Notes: a model not told the origin generated them from the sequence alone. A stretch of 64,000 nucleotides of DNA from Cytophagales bacterium (GCA_013297755.1 JAAFIH010000020.1:1-64000), one strand, 5' to 3'; numbered from the stretch's first letter, positions 1 through 8,970 are shown. Made by a program: numbers and translations.

Positions 1-1
1 T

Positions 2-46
2 TATTGTGGCAATAGTATAGGTTTAGTAAAAGTTATTGTAATTTAA
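2..46 (+). pseudogene. 3' stump of a RAYT (REP-associated tyrosine transposase) gene
   Basis: Read in frame this encodes YCGNSIGLVKVIVI followed by TAA, the same C terminus as the RAYT at 2576. The rest of the gene lies outside the window or is lost. Unlike the 2576 copy, this stump keeps a proper stop codon (one more A in the A-run). It is followed by the same REP sequence, so it is the right end of a second copy of that element. Confidence 0.7.
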
Positions 47-171
47 AAAAAAGGACTTTCTTTGTTTATTAAATCGTTGCAAACGATTGTCTCAACCGCC
101 CCCGTTGCAAACGAGGGCGATTGGGTAAACGATTGTCTCAACCGCCCCCGTTGCAAACGAGGGCGATTGGG
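47..171 (+). repeat. REP-like palindromic repeat, with the core present twice in tandem
   Basis: An A-rich lead-in with GGACTTTCTTTG is followed by two identical 45-bp units (81-125 and 127-171) separated by one base. Each unit starts AAACGATTGTCTCAACCG, contains the stem GTTGCAAACGAGGGCG and ends GATTGGG. The same sequence occurs at 3091-3170 and inverted at 2487-2565, so it is a dispersed REP family tied to the RAYT gene. Confidence 0.85.
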
Positions 172-272
172 AAGTAAGCAGAATTGAACAATTAATTAAG
201 GAAAAAAATAAAGATATTAAAATAGTACCCAAAAAAATTACAATTGATGAAAGCAATGAACAAGAAAATTAA
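171..272 (+). pseudogene. C-terminal remnant of a DUF5675-like gene
   Basis: The open frame from 171 to TAA at 270-272 encodes a lysine/glutamate-rich tail (IEQLIKEKNKD, then ITIDESNEQEN). It resembles the tail of the larger DUF5675-like remnant ending at 1732 (MEEEIKEKTKV, then INIDETVEKID). In both places the stop overlaps the next gene's ATG by exactly 26 bp. The upstream part has been replaced by the REP repeat, which suggests the REP removed it. Confidence 0.5.
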
Positions 273-936
273 ATTATTAATTACATTTTACATAGCAAGT
301 ACATGTTTATTATTGGCACAAGAAAATGGATTAATAAAGTACGTTAAACGAATTGAAAATGTTCAAACAATCAATATACCGTTTCTAATTCCTGAAATTA
401 ATATGTTAAAAATTTCAGATACTTTATTTTTTAAAAAATATGAAAAAAGCTTAAAAATTAGTCATAAAAGTTTAAAAAATAATAACTTGGAATTTGTTTT
501 TAATTTTGAAATGATTTTAATCCACAAAAGTTTTGACACAGTTTTATCTTCAAAAAATAAAATTTGGAATAAAAATATTTTTAAAAAGTTAAAAAGATTA
601 ACCCCATTACCCACAGATACACTTTTTTCGATTAATAAAATTAAGCCATTCTTAAATTATCAAACTGATGAAACAAATGTAGAAGACCTGCTTTTGTTTT
701 CAATTTTCATGTTTCAACCTGAAAAAAGTTTAGAAGTATTAGAAAAAAATGAAATAGGTAGTAAGAAAATAAAAAACTGGGAAGAGTCTTTTTATCCTTT
801 TTCATCTTGTGATTACGTTAATAGAATTGAAATTCTATCAAGAATGAAAGTTTATTTGAAAAAATTTAGTAATACAAAAAGTGTTAGACTCAAAAAAATC
901 ATTATTGGTATTAGTAACCAAAAAATTGATTGTTAG
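247..936 (+). CDS. Small secreted protein, paralogue of the gene at 1707
   Basis: Not a family I recognise. The protein is about 229 aa with a signal peptide (KKIKLLITFYIASTCLLLAQ) and a lysine/asparagine-rich mature part, so it is probably periplasmic or surface-exposed. The ATG at 247 is preferred because it reproduces the 26-bp overlap with the upstream DUF5675 tail seen at the paralogue; a second ATG lies at 256. It shares with the 1707 product the order signal peptide, I-x-(I/V)-P-(F/Y)-x-(I/V)-P, a hydrophobic helix and F-x-K-(Y/F), which supports a common origin. An immunity or partner role for the DUF5675 protein is only an inference from the repeated pairing. Confidence 0.6.
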   Translation: MKAMNKKIKLLITFYIASTCLLLAQENGLIKYVKRIENVQTINIPFLIPEINMLKISDTLFFKKYEKSLKISHKSLKNNNLEFVFNFEMILIHKSFDTVLSSKNKIWNKNIFKKLKRLTPLPTDTLFSINKIKPFLNYQTDETNVEDLLLFSIFMFQPEKSLEVLEKNEIGSKKIKNWEESFYPFSSCDYVNRIEILSRMKVYLKKFSNTKSVRLKKIIIGISNQKIDC

Positions 937-1004
937 CTTCTGCTGATTTTTGAACCTTAATAGATCTCGTTTGTAACCAAATGCTGTCCAGCTCCTCGAC
1001 TTTT

Positions 1005-1157
1005 AATTACGCTGTTGGGCACACACATTTAACCAATGATAAACGTTTTTCAAAAGATTATAACAAAGCATTGATGTATAGAGCTGAAATGCTCAAAAAT
1101 GTATTGAAAGGGTGTAAGAGTAAGAAATCACAAAAAGAAATTTTAATTCACTATTAA
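1005..1157 (+). pseudogene. C-terminal relic of a second DUF5675-like gene
   Basis: In frame from 1005 this reads NYAVGHTHLTNDKRFSKDY and runs to TAA at 1155-1157. The start matches NYADGYTHLT inside the next remnant (near 1470-1500), at both DNA and protein level. It is therefore the tail of another copy, with a different C-terminal end (KNVLKGCKSKKSQKE). No start codon or N-terminal part remains. Confidence 0.5.
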
Positions 1158-1732
1158 CGAAGAGGTAGAAATGATTACAGAACTTGGGGTACTTATACCA
1201 TTGTAGGTACAGATTTTACTGGATATATACTTGAAAGAGAAAAAGGTGACAATTCTGCTGCTTTGCAAGATAAAAAAGACATCCAGCAGGAACTTTCAAT
1301 ATTGGATATTCCGAAAACTCTGGAGGTAGCGCAAAATTTAATAACGTTACTTTATATATAGTTGACCATCCTGCTTATAAATTACATGGGGGAAATAGAG
1401 CTGATGATTCAGATGGTTGTCTTTTAATTCAAGAATATTCCTCTCAAAACGATAAGTATCCACAATGTTATAATTACGCTGATGGGTATACACATTTAAC
1501 TAAGACTCAAAAAGATTATTTTAAAAATACAACACCCAAACCACCAAGGCCAAAAAGAAATCCAAGAACTGCAACATCCAATCAATATTATGACCATGAT
1601 GCACCAGAAAATCCTGCAAAAAAATTAAGAGAAAAAGTAAAAGAAATGGAAGAAGAAATTAAAGAGAAAACAAAAGTAAATACCGTTATAATAAAAATTA
1701 ATATAGATGAAACAGTTGAAAAAATTGATTAA
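1158..1732 (+). pseudogene. DUF5675-like protein, frameshifted
   Basis: The first frame reads RTWGTYTIVG, FTGYILEREKGDNSAALQDKK. After a run of six As (1272-1277) the sequence continues one frame over as PAGTFNIGYSENSGGSAKFN, then LYIVDHPAYKLHGGNRADDS and DGCLLIQ. One extra A would restore D-K-K-R-H-P-A-G-T. The order L-E-x-E, P-A-G-T, H-x-G-N, D-x-x-G-C is what I know of DUF5675 proteins; the H..DSxGC part recalls an L,D-transpeptidase-like site but that function is not shown. There is no convincing start codon after the preceding stop. The stop overlaps the next ORF by 26 bp. Confidence 0.6.
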
Positions 1733-2441
1733 GTCCTGCCTTGTCACAACAGGTCTAGCATTGACTATGGTTAGTAGTTTATTTGCTCAAAGCAAAGACC
1801 CTTTGAATCAAAATATTCAAAATAAATTGAAAACACAATTTATTAGAGGCACTATGATCGAAGTACCCTATTATGTGCCAATGGCACATGAATTGATAGA
1901 AGTTTGTAAAGATACTATATGTTTCAAGCAATTTTCAAAGCAAATACAAAGATATTATTATCCTTTATTATCAAAATCAGTCTTAAGTATTGTAGATAAA
2001 TCTAATTTATTGGCATTGAATATGATCTACATAACTGTGAATAATTCTAAACAAGTTTCCCCGGCAAAGAATAATCTGCTCAAGATTTTAGCTCCTTTCA
2101 AAAAGGTTGATTTTGCTATAGATCAAAACTTATTTAAAAAAATGCTCGACACCAGTAATCCTTTATATAATCAAGAGATGGATAATTCCGTTTACGATGC
2201 TGTAGAAATGAATTTGTTTTTTGTTAGTATGAATTTGTTTAAATCGCTTTACAAGGAAAGAAGCATACCCATTTATGGATATTTTCCAAGCGGCATTTTA
2301 GCAGATGATGAGGAAGATGTTAATTTTAGGACTAAATTTAAAGAGGCTATCTTAAACAAGATGATCGAAAGCAAAGATTCAGAGTTTGAACCAAGCATTA
2401 AATATCTAAAACAAATGAAATTGGAAGTGAGAACTGATTAA
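1707..2441 (+). CDS. Small secreted protein paired with the DUF5675-like gene
   Basis: The product is 244 aa with a signal peptide (KSCLVTTGLALTMVSSLFAQ), then a helical, charged mature part without a domain I can name. It is a paralogue of the 247-936 product. It starts inside the 3' end of the DUF5675-like remnant, which implies translational coupling in the ancestral operon. The gene itself is intact although its partner is frameshifted. Export is supported by sequence; function is unknown. Confidence 0.65.
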   Translation: MKQLKKLIKSCLVTTGLALTMVSSLFAQSKDPLNQNIQNKLKTQFIRGTMIEVPYYVPMAHELIEVCKDTICFKQFSKQIQRYYYPLLSKSVLSIVDKSNLLALNMIYITVNNSKQVSPAKNNLLKILAPFKKVDFAIDQNLFKKMLDTSNPLYNQEMDNSVYDAVEMNLFFVSMNLFKSLYKERSIPIYGYFPSGILADDEEDVNFRTKFKEAILNKMIESKDSEFEPSIKYLKQMKLEVRTD

Positions 2442-2486
2442 GCCCAATATGAGTAGAACAATAAAAGTAGCTAATAAAAAAACAAA

Positions 2487-2565
2487 CCCCAATCGCCCTC
2501 GTTTGCAACGGGGGCGGTTGAGACAATCGTTTGTAACGATTATAATAAACAAAAAAAAGTCCTTA
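2487..2565 (-). repeat. Left REP end of the RAYT element (inverted copy)
   Basis: Inverted copy of the REP at 3091-3170: CCCCAATCGCCCTCG, GTTTGCAACG, GGGGCGGTTGAGACAATCG, then TAATAAAC and AGTCCTT, the reverse complement of the right end over almost 80 bp with few differences. It lies immediately upstream of the transposase promoter and start. Confidence 0.85.
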
Positions 2566-2571
2566 TATTTG
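2564..2571 (+). promoter_or_regulatory. Bacteroidota -7 box in front of the RAYT gene
   Basis: TATATTTG fits TAnnTTTG exactly and ends 4 bases before the ATG at 2576. A transcript starting about 5-7 bases after the box would be essentially leaderless. It sits at the inner edge of the REP, so the REP probably carries or adjoins the promoter. Confidence 0.45.
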
Positions 2572-2575
2572 CAGC

Positions 2576-3091
2576 ATGGCAGGCGATAAGTATAGGATTG
2601 GTGATCAAAATGGTGTTTATTATACAACATCTACAATCAAAGAAATAATCACAAAATCGCTTAACTATTGTATAGAAAACAAAGGATTAGAAATATATGC
2701 TTGGGTATTGATGCCCAATCACTTGCATTTGGTTTGTAGAGCAAAAGAAGGCTTTCAATTATCTGAAATATTACGAGATTTCAAAAAATTTACGTCCAAA
2801 CAAATTGTAGAAGAAATAAAAACAAGTAACGAAAGCCGAGCAGAATGGCTGCTGGATAAATTTGCTTATGAAGCGAAAAAGACAGGCAGGGCAGAAAATT
2901 ATAAAGTTTGGCAAGATGCCAATCATGCTATTGAAATTGGTGGTTTTATAAATATAGAAGAAAAAATAAACTACATACACCAAAATCCAGTAAAAGCTGG
3001 TTAGGTGTATCAAGCAGAAGATTATGTGTATAGCAGTGCTGTTGATTATTGTGGCAATAGTATAGGTTTAGTAAAAGTTATTGTAATTTTA
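2576..3091 (+). pseudogene. REP-associated tyrosine transposase (Y1_Tnp/IS200-like), inactivated
   Basis: RAYTs cut single-stranded REP hairpins with an HUH motif and a tyrosine. The HUH is visible (MPNHLHLV, about residues 46-53) and so is the conserved YIHQNPVKAG near residue 133. An in-frame TAG at 3002-3004 stops the ORF at 142 aa, but the frame continues VYQAEDYVYSSAVDYCG, exactly the family C terminus; TGG or TTG to TAG is a single change. The normal stop is also lost (TTA at 3089-3091 where the stump at 44-46 has TAA). Compared with family members as I remember them, a block of about 16 residues around W-x-D-x-F-x-R is missing after residue 17. It is probably dead, unless amber is read through. 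Confidence 0.75.
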
Positions 3092-3170
3092 AAAAAGGAC
3101 TTACTTTGTTTATTAAATCGTTGCAAACGATTGTCTCAACCGCCCCCGTTGCAAACGAGGGCGATTGGGG
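3091..3170 (+). repeat. Right REP end of the RAYT element
   Basis: Contains GGACTTACTTTG, TTGCAAACGATTGTCTCAAC and CAAACGAGGGCGATTGGGG. Same family and orientation as 47-125; inverted relative to 2487-2565. Confidence 0.85.
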
Positions 3171-3212
3171 TGAGTCAAGAAGCCAAAATCATTGATTCCA
3201 TTTTGATAAAAA

Positions 3213-3629
3213 CTATCTTTTGCACTGTGTTCGCAGGTTTGTATACAAAGTGCCTTTGCTTTTTTTGTCAGCCCAAATATGCTTATAAATCCGCTCGTAT
3301 GACACACATTCTATGCCTTCTTTTTTTGCAAATCCTGCTATTTGTTCTGGGCTATATTTAAGCGATAGCTTTTCTGAAATAAAGGATTTTACTTCTGGTG
3401 TTAATTTAGTTTTTTTTGGTTTTGTTACTAACCTTTCCTTGTATTTCTTTTGTGCAAGCTCGTGTTTATATGCACCATTTCGCAAATCGCAGTTGCGTTT
3501 TAGTTCTCTACAAACGACAGATTTGTGTTTGCCAATCGCTGCTGCAATAGCAGTTTGAGAATGTTTTTCTTTGTACATTACACTTATTGTGTATCTTTGT
3601 TTTTCGGTTATATGACTCATGTTTGACAA
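3213..3629 (-). pseudogene. IS30-family transposase, N-terminal fragment
   Basis: The 138-aa ORF begins with the IS30 helix-turn-helix (ITEKQRYTISVMYKEKHSQT, then AIAAAIGKHKSVVCRELKRN) and includes the family motif YSPEQIAG and YERIYKHIWADKKSKGTLY. It stops at QCKR where the family continues into the DDE catalytic domain, which is absent. The break lies about 40 bp from the right REP, so REP/RAYT activity or a deletion probably removed the rest. It cannot transpose itself. Confidence 0.8.
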
Positions 3630-3762
3630 CTTTGGACGGACGCCAACAAAGATAATATATCCATTCGGTAGAAGGGGAATTTATTCCCTTTCTCTGAAAA
3701 AATATGTTATTTATATTAGAATCCTAAAGTTGCATTTGTTATTTGAATCCAAGAAATTTTAG

Positions 3763-4491
3763 ATGAATAGATTTAAATATACAGAATTATTTTTTTTGTT
3801 GTCAATCCATTTAGTTTATTCTCAACCAAATATTTCAAAAATTGATTGCATTCAAGGGATATGGCAGAATATCCCTGGAAATATTAATTATCAAAACGAG
3901 ATTAGATTAATAATAAATAAGGGTAAAAAACAACTATTCATTTATTATGATAAAGAAAAAGTAAAATCTACATTTTGTGTTTACGAACATCAAATAGGAT
4001 TTACCAATTCCTTACCTAGCTCTAATGAAATATTAAGAAAAGATATAATCGATAATGGAAAATATTTTTTAACTATAGATAACATTCAACAAAAAGAAAA
4101 ATATGTTTCAGATGAATTCTCAATAGAGCCTAACTTTGGTTGTGATAATGAAATGTATTACTATTCAAACTCAGGTTCTGGAAGTCCATTTGACCACTAT
4201 AAATTGAATAAATTGCCAGATATAGCTTTGGACTTGTTAATTAGTAAATACAAAAATAAATTTGATTATTATGTAAATGGATACACAAAACAAACACATA
4301 TTAAAATATCTTCTCCCAAATCTTTTTTCCACTCAACTGCTTCAGATTCTACAAAACGCAAATCCTATCTTATCAAAGGTGACAAAGCTACACTTTTAGA
4401 AGAAAAAGGAGATTGGTATTATGTAGAATACAAAGGCACAAAAACCATTAAAGGCTGGATAAAAAAAGCTGATGTGGAGATTTTGAAGTAA
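3763..4491 (+). CDS. Secreted protein with C-terminal SH3-like domain
   Basis: 242 aa. The N-terminal signal peptide (FFLLSIHLVYSQ, cleavage around residue 21) is followed by an unknown, largely beta-type region. The last ~45 residues (KSYLIKGDKATLLEEKGDWY, YVEYKG, GWIKKADV) fit a bacterial SH3_3-type domain, which usually binds peptidoglycan or cell-wall peptides. It probably acts in the periplasm or at the outer surface. It converges on dnaE with a 19-bp gap and no clear terminator. The first two thirds are unassigned. Confidence 0.7.
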   Translation: MNRFKYTELFFLLSIHLVYSQPNISKIDCIQGIWQNIPGNINYQNEIRLIINKGKKQLFIYYDKEKVKSTFCVYEHQIGFTNSLPSSNEILRKDIIDNGKYFLTIDNIQQKEKYVSDEFSIEPNFGCDNEMYYYSNSGSGSPFDHYKLNKLPDIALDLLISKYKNKFDYYVNGYTKQTHIKISSPKSFFHSTASDSTKRKSYLIKGDKATLLEEKGDWYYVEYKGTKTIKGWIKKADVEILK

Positions 4492-4510
4492 TTGTTAAAA
4501 AAACCATTTT

Positions 4511-7500
4511 CTAATTTAATCTATATTTTAACTGATAGCCGTCCATGAAATGAAAAAAATCATTGCTTGGGCTGATGGTATACTTTCTCGAAAACATACT
4601 CAAGTTAGAGCCATTATGATTTATATTGAGCCTCAATTCGCAGTTTCCTTTATTGGCCATGATGGCTTTTTCGAGTTCGTCTATCAGGTCTTTACTTATT
4701 TTGCTTGATGCTATTTCGAGGGTAATTCTTTTTGATCTTTTGTTGCGTATCTCTTGTAATAATTCGGCCGAATATGGTTTTAGTTCATATTTATCTATCA
4801 CATTCCATTTGGCCTGTACTTTGCATCTCAAGTATAGGTATTGGCCTGGCACCATCATATAGCCAAGTTTCATGTAGTCTTCTTTGAAAAGAAAAAATTC
4901 TTGCGACCCAGTGTAGTCTTCAATTTTATAAATACCAAAGTTTTGTCCATTTTTATTTGTTCTTATTTGTGCTGAGGTTATTACTCCTGCTACAGATATT
5001 TCTTTGTCTTTGTATATATCTATGTTTTCGAGTGTGGCCGATACAAAGTTGTCAAATTCTACCTTAAACTCGTCTAAGGGATGACCAGAGATATAAAATC
5101 CTACCACTTCTTTCTCTAAACGCAGTTTTTCTATCTGCCCCCACGGTTCGCATACGGGCATACGGGGATTTGATATGGCCACAGAATTGCCCATATTACC
5201 AAAAAGGGAGTTTGTATTTGAGTTTTTTAGTTCTTGTACTTGCCCAGCATGGCGTATTATTTTCTCTATAAAAGTAGTTTCTTCGCCAGGTTCTTTGTAG
5301 AAAAACATACCTCTGTGTACGTTTGCAAAACAATCAAAGGCACCAGCCTGAGCAAACGATTCAAATGTTTTTTTGTTTACAGTTCGTAAGTTTACCCTTT
5401 CTGAGAACTCAAAAATATCTTTAAAAGTACCTTTTTGGCGTTCTTCTATGATAGCATCTATGGCGGCTGCACCAGTGCCTTTTATGGCTCCTAAGCCAAA
5501 TAATATTTCGCCTTTGTTGTTTACTCCAAATTCTGATATAGATTCGTTTACATTGGGGCCTTGTACTTTTAGGCCCATGCGTTTGCACTCTTCCATAAAA
5601 AAAGTAACTTTATCTATGTTATCTTTTTCGTTGGTTAAGTTGGCAGCCATGTATTCGGCTGGGTAGTGGGTTTTGAGCCAAGCCGTCTGAAAAGCCACAA
5701 AAGCGTAGCAAGTAGAGTGCGATTTGTTAAACGCATACTGAGCAAAAGCCTCCCAGTCGGTCCATACTTTTTCTAATTTTTCTTTGTTGTGGCCTTTGGC
5801 GGTGGCTCCATCCATAAATTTGGCTTTCATTTTGTCGAGTACATCTTTTTGTTTTTTACCCATGGCTTTGCGTAGCACATCGGCTTCGCCTTTGGTAAAA
5901 CCAGCCAAAGATTGCGACAAAAGCATTACTTGCTCTTGGTAGACCGTGATTCCGTAAGTTTCTTCCAAAAACTCTTTCATGTCGTCTACATCGTAAACCA
6001 CGGCTTCTTTGCCATGTTTTCGATTGATATAATTAGGAATATAAGCAATAGGGCCAGGTCTGTAGAGGGCATTCATGGCAATGATGTCTTCAAACTTATC
6101 GGGTTTGAGCTCTTTCATATATTTTTGCATACCAGGGCTTTCAAACTGAAAAATACCATTGGTTTCGCCCCTCTGAAAAGTCTCAAAGGTGGCTTTATCA
6201 GTCAAATCTACATCGTCTATGACAATTTCTATGCCATGATTTTGTTTGATGAGCAATAGCGTATTTTTGATGATAGTGAGGGTTTTGAGCCCCAAAAAGT
6301 CCATTTTTATTACACCAGCGTCTTCTATAATAGCACCCTCGTATTGCGTAAGCAAAAAATTAGAATCCTTGGCTGTAGCCATTGGCATCAATTCAGTAAG
6401 GTCAGATGGAGCAATGATAAGCCCAGCAGCATGCACACCAGTACTACGAACGGAGCCTTCAAGCACTTCGGCATCTTTCAAAATCTTACCTTTGATAGAA
6501 TCAGAATCATAGATGTCTCGCAGTTGTTTTACTCTCTCCAATTCATCAGCGTCTAGCCCTTCTTTGTCGGCAAGGGCACTATATTTTTTATCTAATTTGG
6601 ATTTAATTTCTTTTTTATCGGCCTCTGATAGGTCTTTGCCATTGGTTTGTTTTTCAAATTGATCTTTCTTTTTTTTATCGGCATCTTGTGTTGTAAGTGG
6701 GGCATGAAAAATACGACCAAGCGAGATACCAGCCTTTTCGGGCACTAATTTGGCCAAAAAATTGGCTTCTTCTAAGGGCAAATCCATAACCCTAGACACA
6801 TCTTTTATGCTCGATTTGGCAGCCATAGAGCCATAAGTTACGATTTGAGCCACTTGTGTTTTGCCATATTTATCTACCACATAGTCGATAACTTTTTGGC
6901 GACCGGCATCATCAAAATCGGTATCTATATCGGGCATAGACTTACGGTCGGGGTTGAGAAATCGCTCAAAAAGTAAGTTGTATTTGATAGGGTCTATGTT
7001 GGTAATACCAATGCAATAAGCCACCACTGAGCCAGCTGCCGAGCCACGCCCAGGGCCTATGAATACACCCATATTGCGTCCCTCACGAATAAAATCGGCC
7101 ACAATCAAAAAATAACCTGCAAAGCCCATCGTTTTTATCGTAAAAAGCTCAAAATCAATACGTTCTTGGGCTTCAGGGCTGATGTCTATGTATCGTTTTT
7201 TGGCACCTTCGTAAGTAATATGTTTGAGATATTCCCACTGATTGAGCACATCTGGCACCAGCTCTGAATCTTTGTGAAATTCTGACGATGTATGTGTTTT
7301 AAATTTATCAGGTATAGGGAAGTTGGGTAATAATATATCAGTTTTTAATTTTAATAATTCTACTTTATCGGCCACCAAATTAGTGTTGTCTATGGCTTCG
7401 GGCAAGTCGTGGAAAGTTTCTGCCATCTCTTCGGTAGTTTTAAAATAAAACTCATCGTTGGAGAAAGCAAACCTTCGTTTGCCTGTTTGGTTGGCTTCAT

Positions 7501-8224
7501 CGTCTTCGCTGGTGTCTTTGCTTGAGGGGTCGCTCATTTTAGAACCAGTATTGATGGCCAATAAAATTTCGTGAGGGGCAGCATTTTCTCTCTCTAAATA
7601 GTGGCTGTCGTTGCTAGCTATGATAGGCACATTGTATTTGCGAGCAAATTTTATAAGTACCTCATTCACAATATCTTGGTCGGGTATGCCGTGGCGTTGT
7701 AGTTCTACAAAATAATCATCGCCAAACAAATCGAGCCACCATTTAAACTCAATTTCGGCTTCGGCCTCGCCTTTTTTGAGGATCATTTTGGGTACCATAG
7801 CACCAATACAGCACGTGGTGGCAATCAACCCAGTGTGATATTTTTGTATCAATTCTTTATCTATGCGTGGAAACGTGCCATATTTGCCCTCTATCCAACC
7901 TAGAGAACATAGTTTTGATAAATTTTTGTAGCCTTCTTTGTTCTTTGCAAGTAATAATTGGTGGTATCTTATGTCTTTATCGGTTTTAGAAAATGATTTT
8001 TTGTGCCTGTCAGCTACTACATAAAACTCGCAGCCCACAATAGGTTTAATACCATTTTTGGTGGCTTCGTTTACAAACTGAAACGCTCCAAACATATTGC
8101 CATGGTCTGTAATAGCCACAGCTTTCATGCCGTCAGATGAGGCTTTTTTCATCATTTCGCCAATATCTGTGGCACCATCAAGTAGCGAAAATTTGGTATG
8201 GCAATGTAAGTGGTTGAAAATCAT
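4511..8224 (-). CDS. dnaE: DNA polymerase III alpha subunit
   Basis: Replicative polymerase catalytic subunit, 1237 aa, somewhat longer than the E. coli protein. The PHP domain is at the N terminus (HLHCHTKFSLLDGAT, AITDHGNMFGAF). The palm has PDIDTDFDD near residue 430 with two catalytic aspartates and MDFLGLKTL near 640 with the third. An OB fold is visible near 1075 (ISVAGVITSAQIRTNKNGQN). There is no embedded 3'-5' exonuclease, so this is DnaE rather than PolC. The ATG at 8222-8224 lies within an 82-bp sequence repeated at 10039-10119, so the native upstream region has been displaced by the kinase/HIRAN cassette but the promoter region was preserved by duplication. Confidence 0.97.
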   Translation of the reverse strand: MIFNHLHCHTKFSLLDGATDIGEMMKKASSDGMKAVAITDHGNMFGAFQFVNEATKNGIKPIVGCEFYVVADRHKKSFSKTDKDIRYHQLLLAKNKEGYKNLSKLCSLGWIEGKYGTFPRIDKELIQKYHTGLIATTCCIGAMVPKMILKKGEAEAEIEFKWWLDLFGDDYFVELQRHGIPDQDIVNEVLIKFARKYNVPIIASNDSHYLERENAAPHEILLAINTGSKMSDPSSKDTSEDDEANQTGKRRFAFSNDEFYFKTTEEMAETFHDLPEAIDNTNLVADKVELLKLKTDILLPNFPIPDKFKTHTSSEFHKDSELVPDVLNQWEYLKHITYEGAKKRYIDISPEAQERIDFELFTIKTMGFAGYFLIVADFIREGRNMGVFIGPGRGSAAGSVVAYCIGITNIDPIKYNLLFERFLNPDRKSMPDIDTDFDDAGRQKVIDYVVDKYGKTQVAQIVTYGSMAAKSSIKDVSRVMDLPLEEANFLAKLVPEKAGISLGRIFHAPLTTQDADKKKKDQFEKQTNGKDLSEADKKEIKSKLDKKYSALADKEGLDADELERVKQLRDIYDSDSIKGKILKDAEVLEGSVRSTGVHAAGLIIAPSDLTELMPMATAKDSNFLLTQYEGAIIEDAGVIKMDFLGLKTLTIIKNTLLLIKQNHGIEIVIDDVDLTDKATFETFQRGETNGIFQFESPGMQKYMKELKPDKFEDIIAMNALYRPGPIAYIPNYINRKHGKEAVVYDVDDMKEFLEETYGITVYQEQVMLLSQSLAGFTKGEADVLRKAMGKKQKDVLDKMKAKFMDGATAKGHNKEKLEKVWTDWEAFAQYAFNKSHSTCYAFVAFQTAWLKTHYPAEYMAANLTNEKDNIDKVTFFMEECKRMGLKVQGPNVNESISEFGVNNKGEILFGLGAIKGTGAAAIDAIIEERQKGTFKDIFEFSERVNLRTVNKKTFESFAQAGAFDCFANVHRGMFFYKEPGEETTFIEKIIRHAGQVQELKNSNTNSLFGNMGNSVAISNPRMPVCEPWGQIEKLRLEKEVVGFYISGHPLDEFKVEFDNFVSATLENIDIYKDKEISVAGVITSAQIRTNKNGQNFGIYKIEDYTGSQEFFLFKEDYMKLGYMMVPGQYLYLRCKVQAKWNVIDKYELKPYSAELLQEIRNKRSKRITLEIASSKISKDLIDELEKAIMANKGNCELRLNINHNGSNLSMFSRKYTISPSNDFFHFMDGYQLKYRLN

Positions 8225-8292
8225 AAGGTTTTAGTTTTATGTTTTTCAAATTAAAACAATATTTTTTTAAAGTTTTCAAAAAGTTATGAACG
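8211..8292 (-). repeat. Direct repeat covering dnaE start and promoter (proximal copy)
   Basis: Runs from TGGTTGAAAATCAT (first 14 coding bases of dnaE, reverse strand) through the upstream sequence to GTTATGAACG. It matches 10039-10119 in the same orientation with one C/T change and one base in a T-run. On the dnaE strand it contains TTAATTTG, one mismatch from a TAnnTTTG -7 box. The two copies bracket the cassette at 8293-10038. Confidence 0.85.
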
Positions 8293-8310
8293 AAAAAAGA
8301 GTTTTTAATT

Positions 8311-8970
8311 TTAATTATTAATTCGTATAAAAGCACGTTTTAATGTGCCATTTTTTTCGATAGAAATAGTTTTTAATTTTAAACCTAATGCTCTTTTATC
8401 ATAAAATATTTTTGAATGAATTTTTTTTATATGACCTAAAAAAACACCTGACAGAGTGTATAAATCTACTTGATATTTATCAAATTCAGAAGGACTTTTT
8501 TTCCAAACAATTTCATCTCCAATTTTTAGTGAATCTGTAGGCACATTAGAGTAAGTCAAGCCTGCTATATCAGATACAAATTGCAAATCTTTCGTAACCT
8601 TAAAGTCTGCTAAAAATTCAAAATTATCTGTTGGTACTAATCCTTGTGTGTGAGCTAATAAATATAAAGTATCGTCTTTGTACTTCTCATCAATGTTCCA
8701 AAATTCTAAAAATGATTTGTAGTCAGTTCTTTCAGACCTAAATAATCTTTGTTTGAAAATCTCAAGAACATTTTCATTATATTTTTTTTTAGAATTTGGA
8801 AATTCTGTATAGCATTGAAATCCATCTTCTTTTGCACTTTGTATTTTATTTTCTGGCAAGTATTGAAAAGAAACACCGTTTGTAGCGTTATTTTTGATAA
8901 CACCAACCAAGTGCCTAGAAGAGCCAGGCCCTTTTCTCCAACTCAAATATATGTTTCCAAATTTATTCAT
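8311..8970 (-). CDS. HIRAN-domain protein, partner of HipA-like kinase
   Basis: 219 aa. The N-terminal half (IYLSWRKGPGSSRHLVGVI, GFQCYTEFPN, ENVLEIFKQRLFRSERTDY) matches the conserved segment that precedes HIRAN in stand-alone bacterial HIRAN proteins. The C-terminal half (IAGLTYSN, SLKIGDEIVWKKSPSEFDKY, VDLYTLSGVFLGHI) is the HIRAN fold, linked to DNA processing in eukaryotes. The ATG overlaps the kinase stop (TAATG), so translation was coupled. It probably formed a two-protein module with the kinase; whether it is antitoxin, sensor or effector is not known. It is intact although the kinase is frameshifted. Confidence 0.7.
   Translation of the reverse strand: MNKFGNIYLSWRKGPGSSRHLVGVIKNNATNGVSFQYLPENKIQSAKEDGFQCYTEFPNSKKKYNENVLEIFKQRLFRSERTDYKSFLEFWNIDEKYKDDTLYLLAHTQGLVPTDNFEFLADFKVTKDLQFVSDIAGLTYSNVPTDSLKIGDEIVWKKSPSEFDKYQVDLYTLSGVFLGHIKKIHSKIFYDKRALGLKLKTISIEKNGTLKRAFIRINN

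Larger units (their letters stand above)
2487..3170 (+). mobile_element. RAYT element bounded by inverted REPs
   Basis: A single transposase gene lies between two inverted ~80-bp REP copies, the classic arrangement of a RAYT with its cognate REP doublet. The 1-171 segment is the right end of another copy. No target-site duplication is evident, as expected for this family. Confidence 0.75.

Noticed and set aside
1272-1277. Programmed -1 frameshift in the DUF5675-like gene
   Set aside because: The A-run is not in the slippery X-XXY-YYZ register and there is no start codon; an indel in a pseudogene is simpler.
3005-3361. ORF downstream of the RAYT amber codon as a separate gene
   Set aside because: Its start is the continuation of the transposase and its rest reads through REP and the IS30 fragment.
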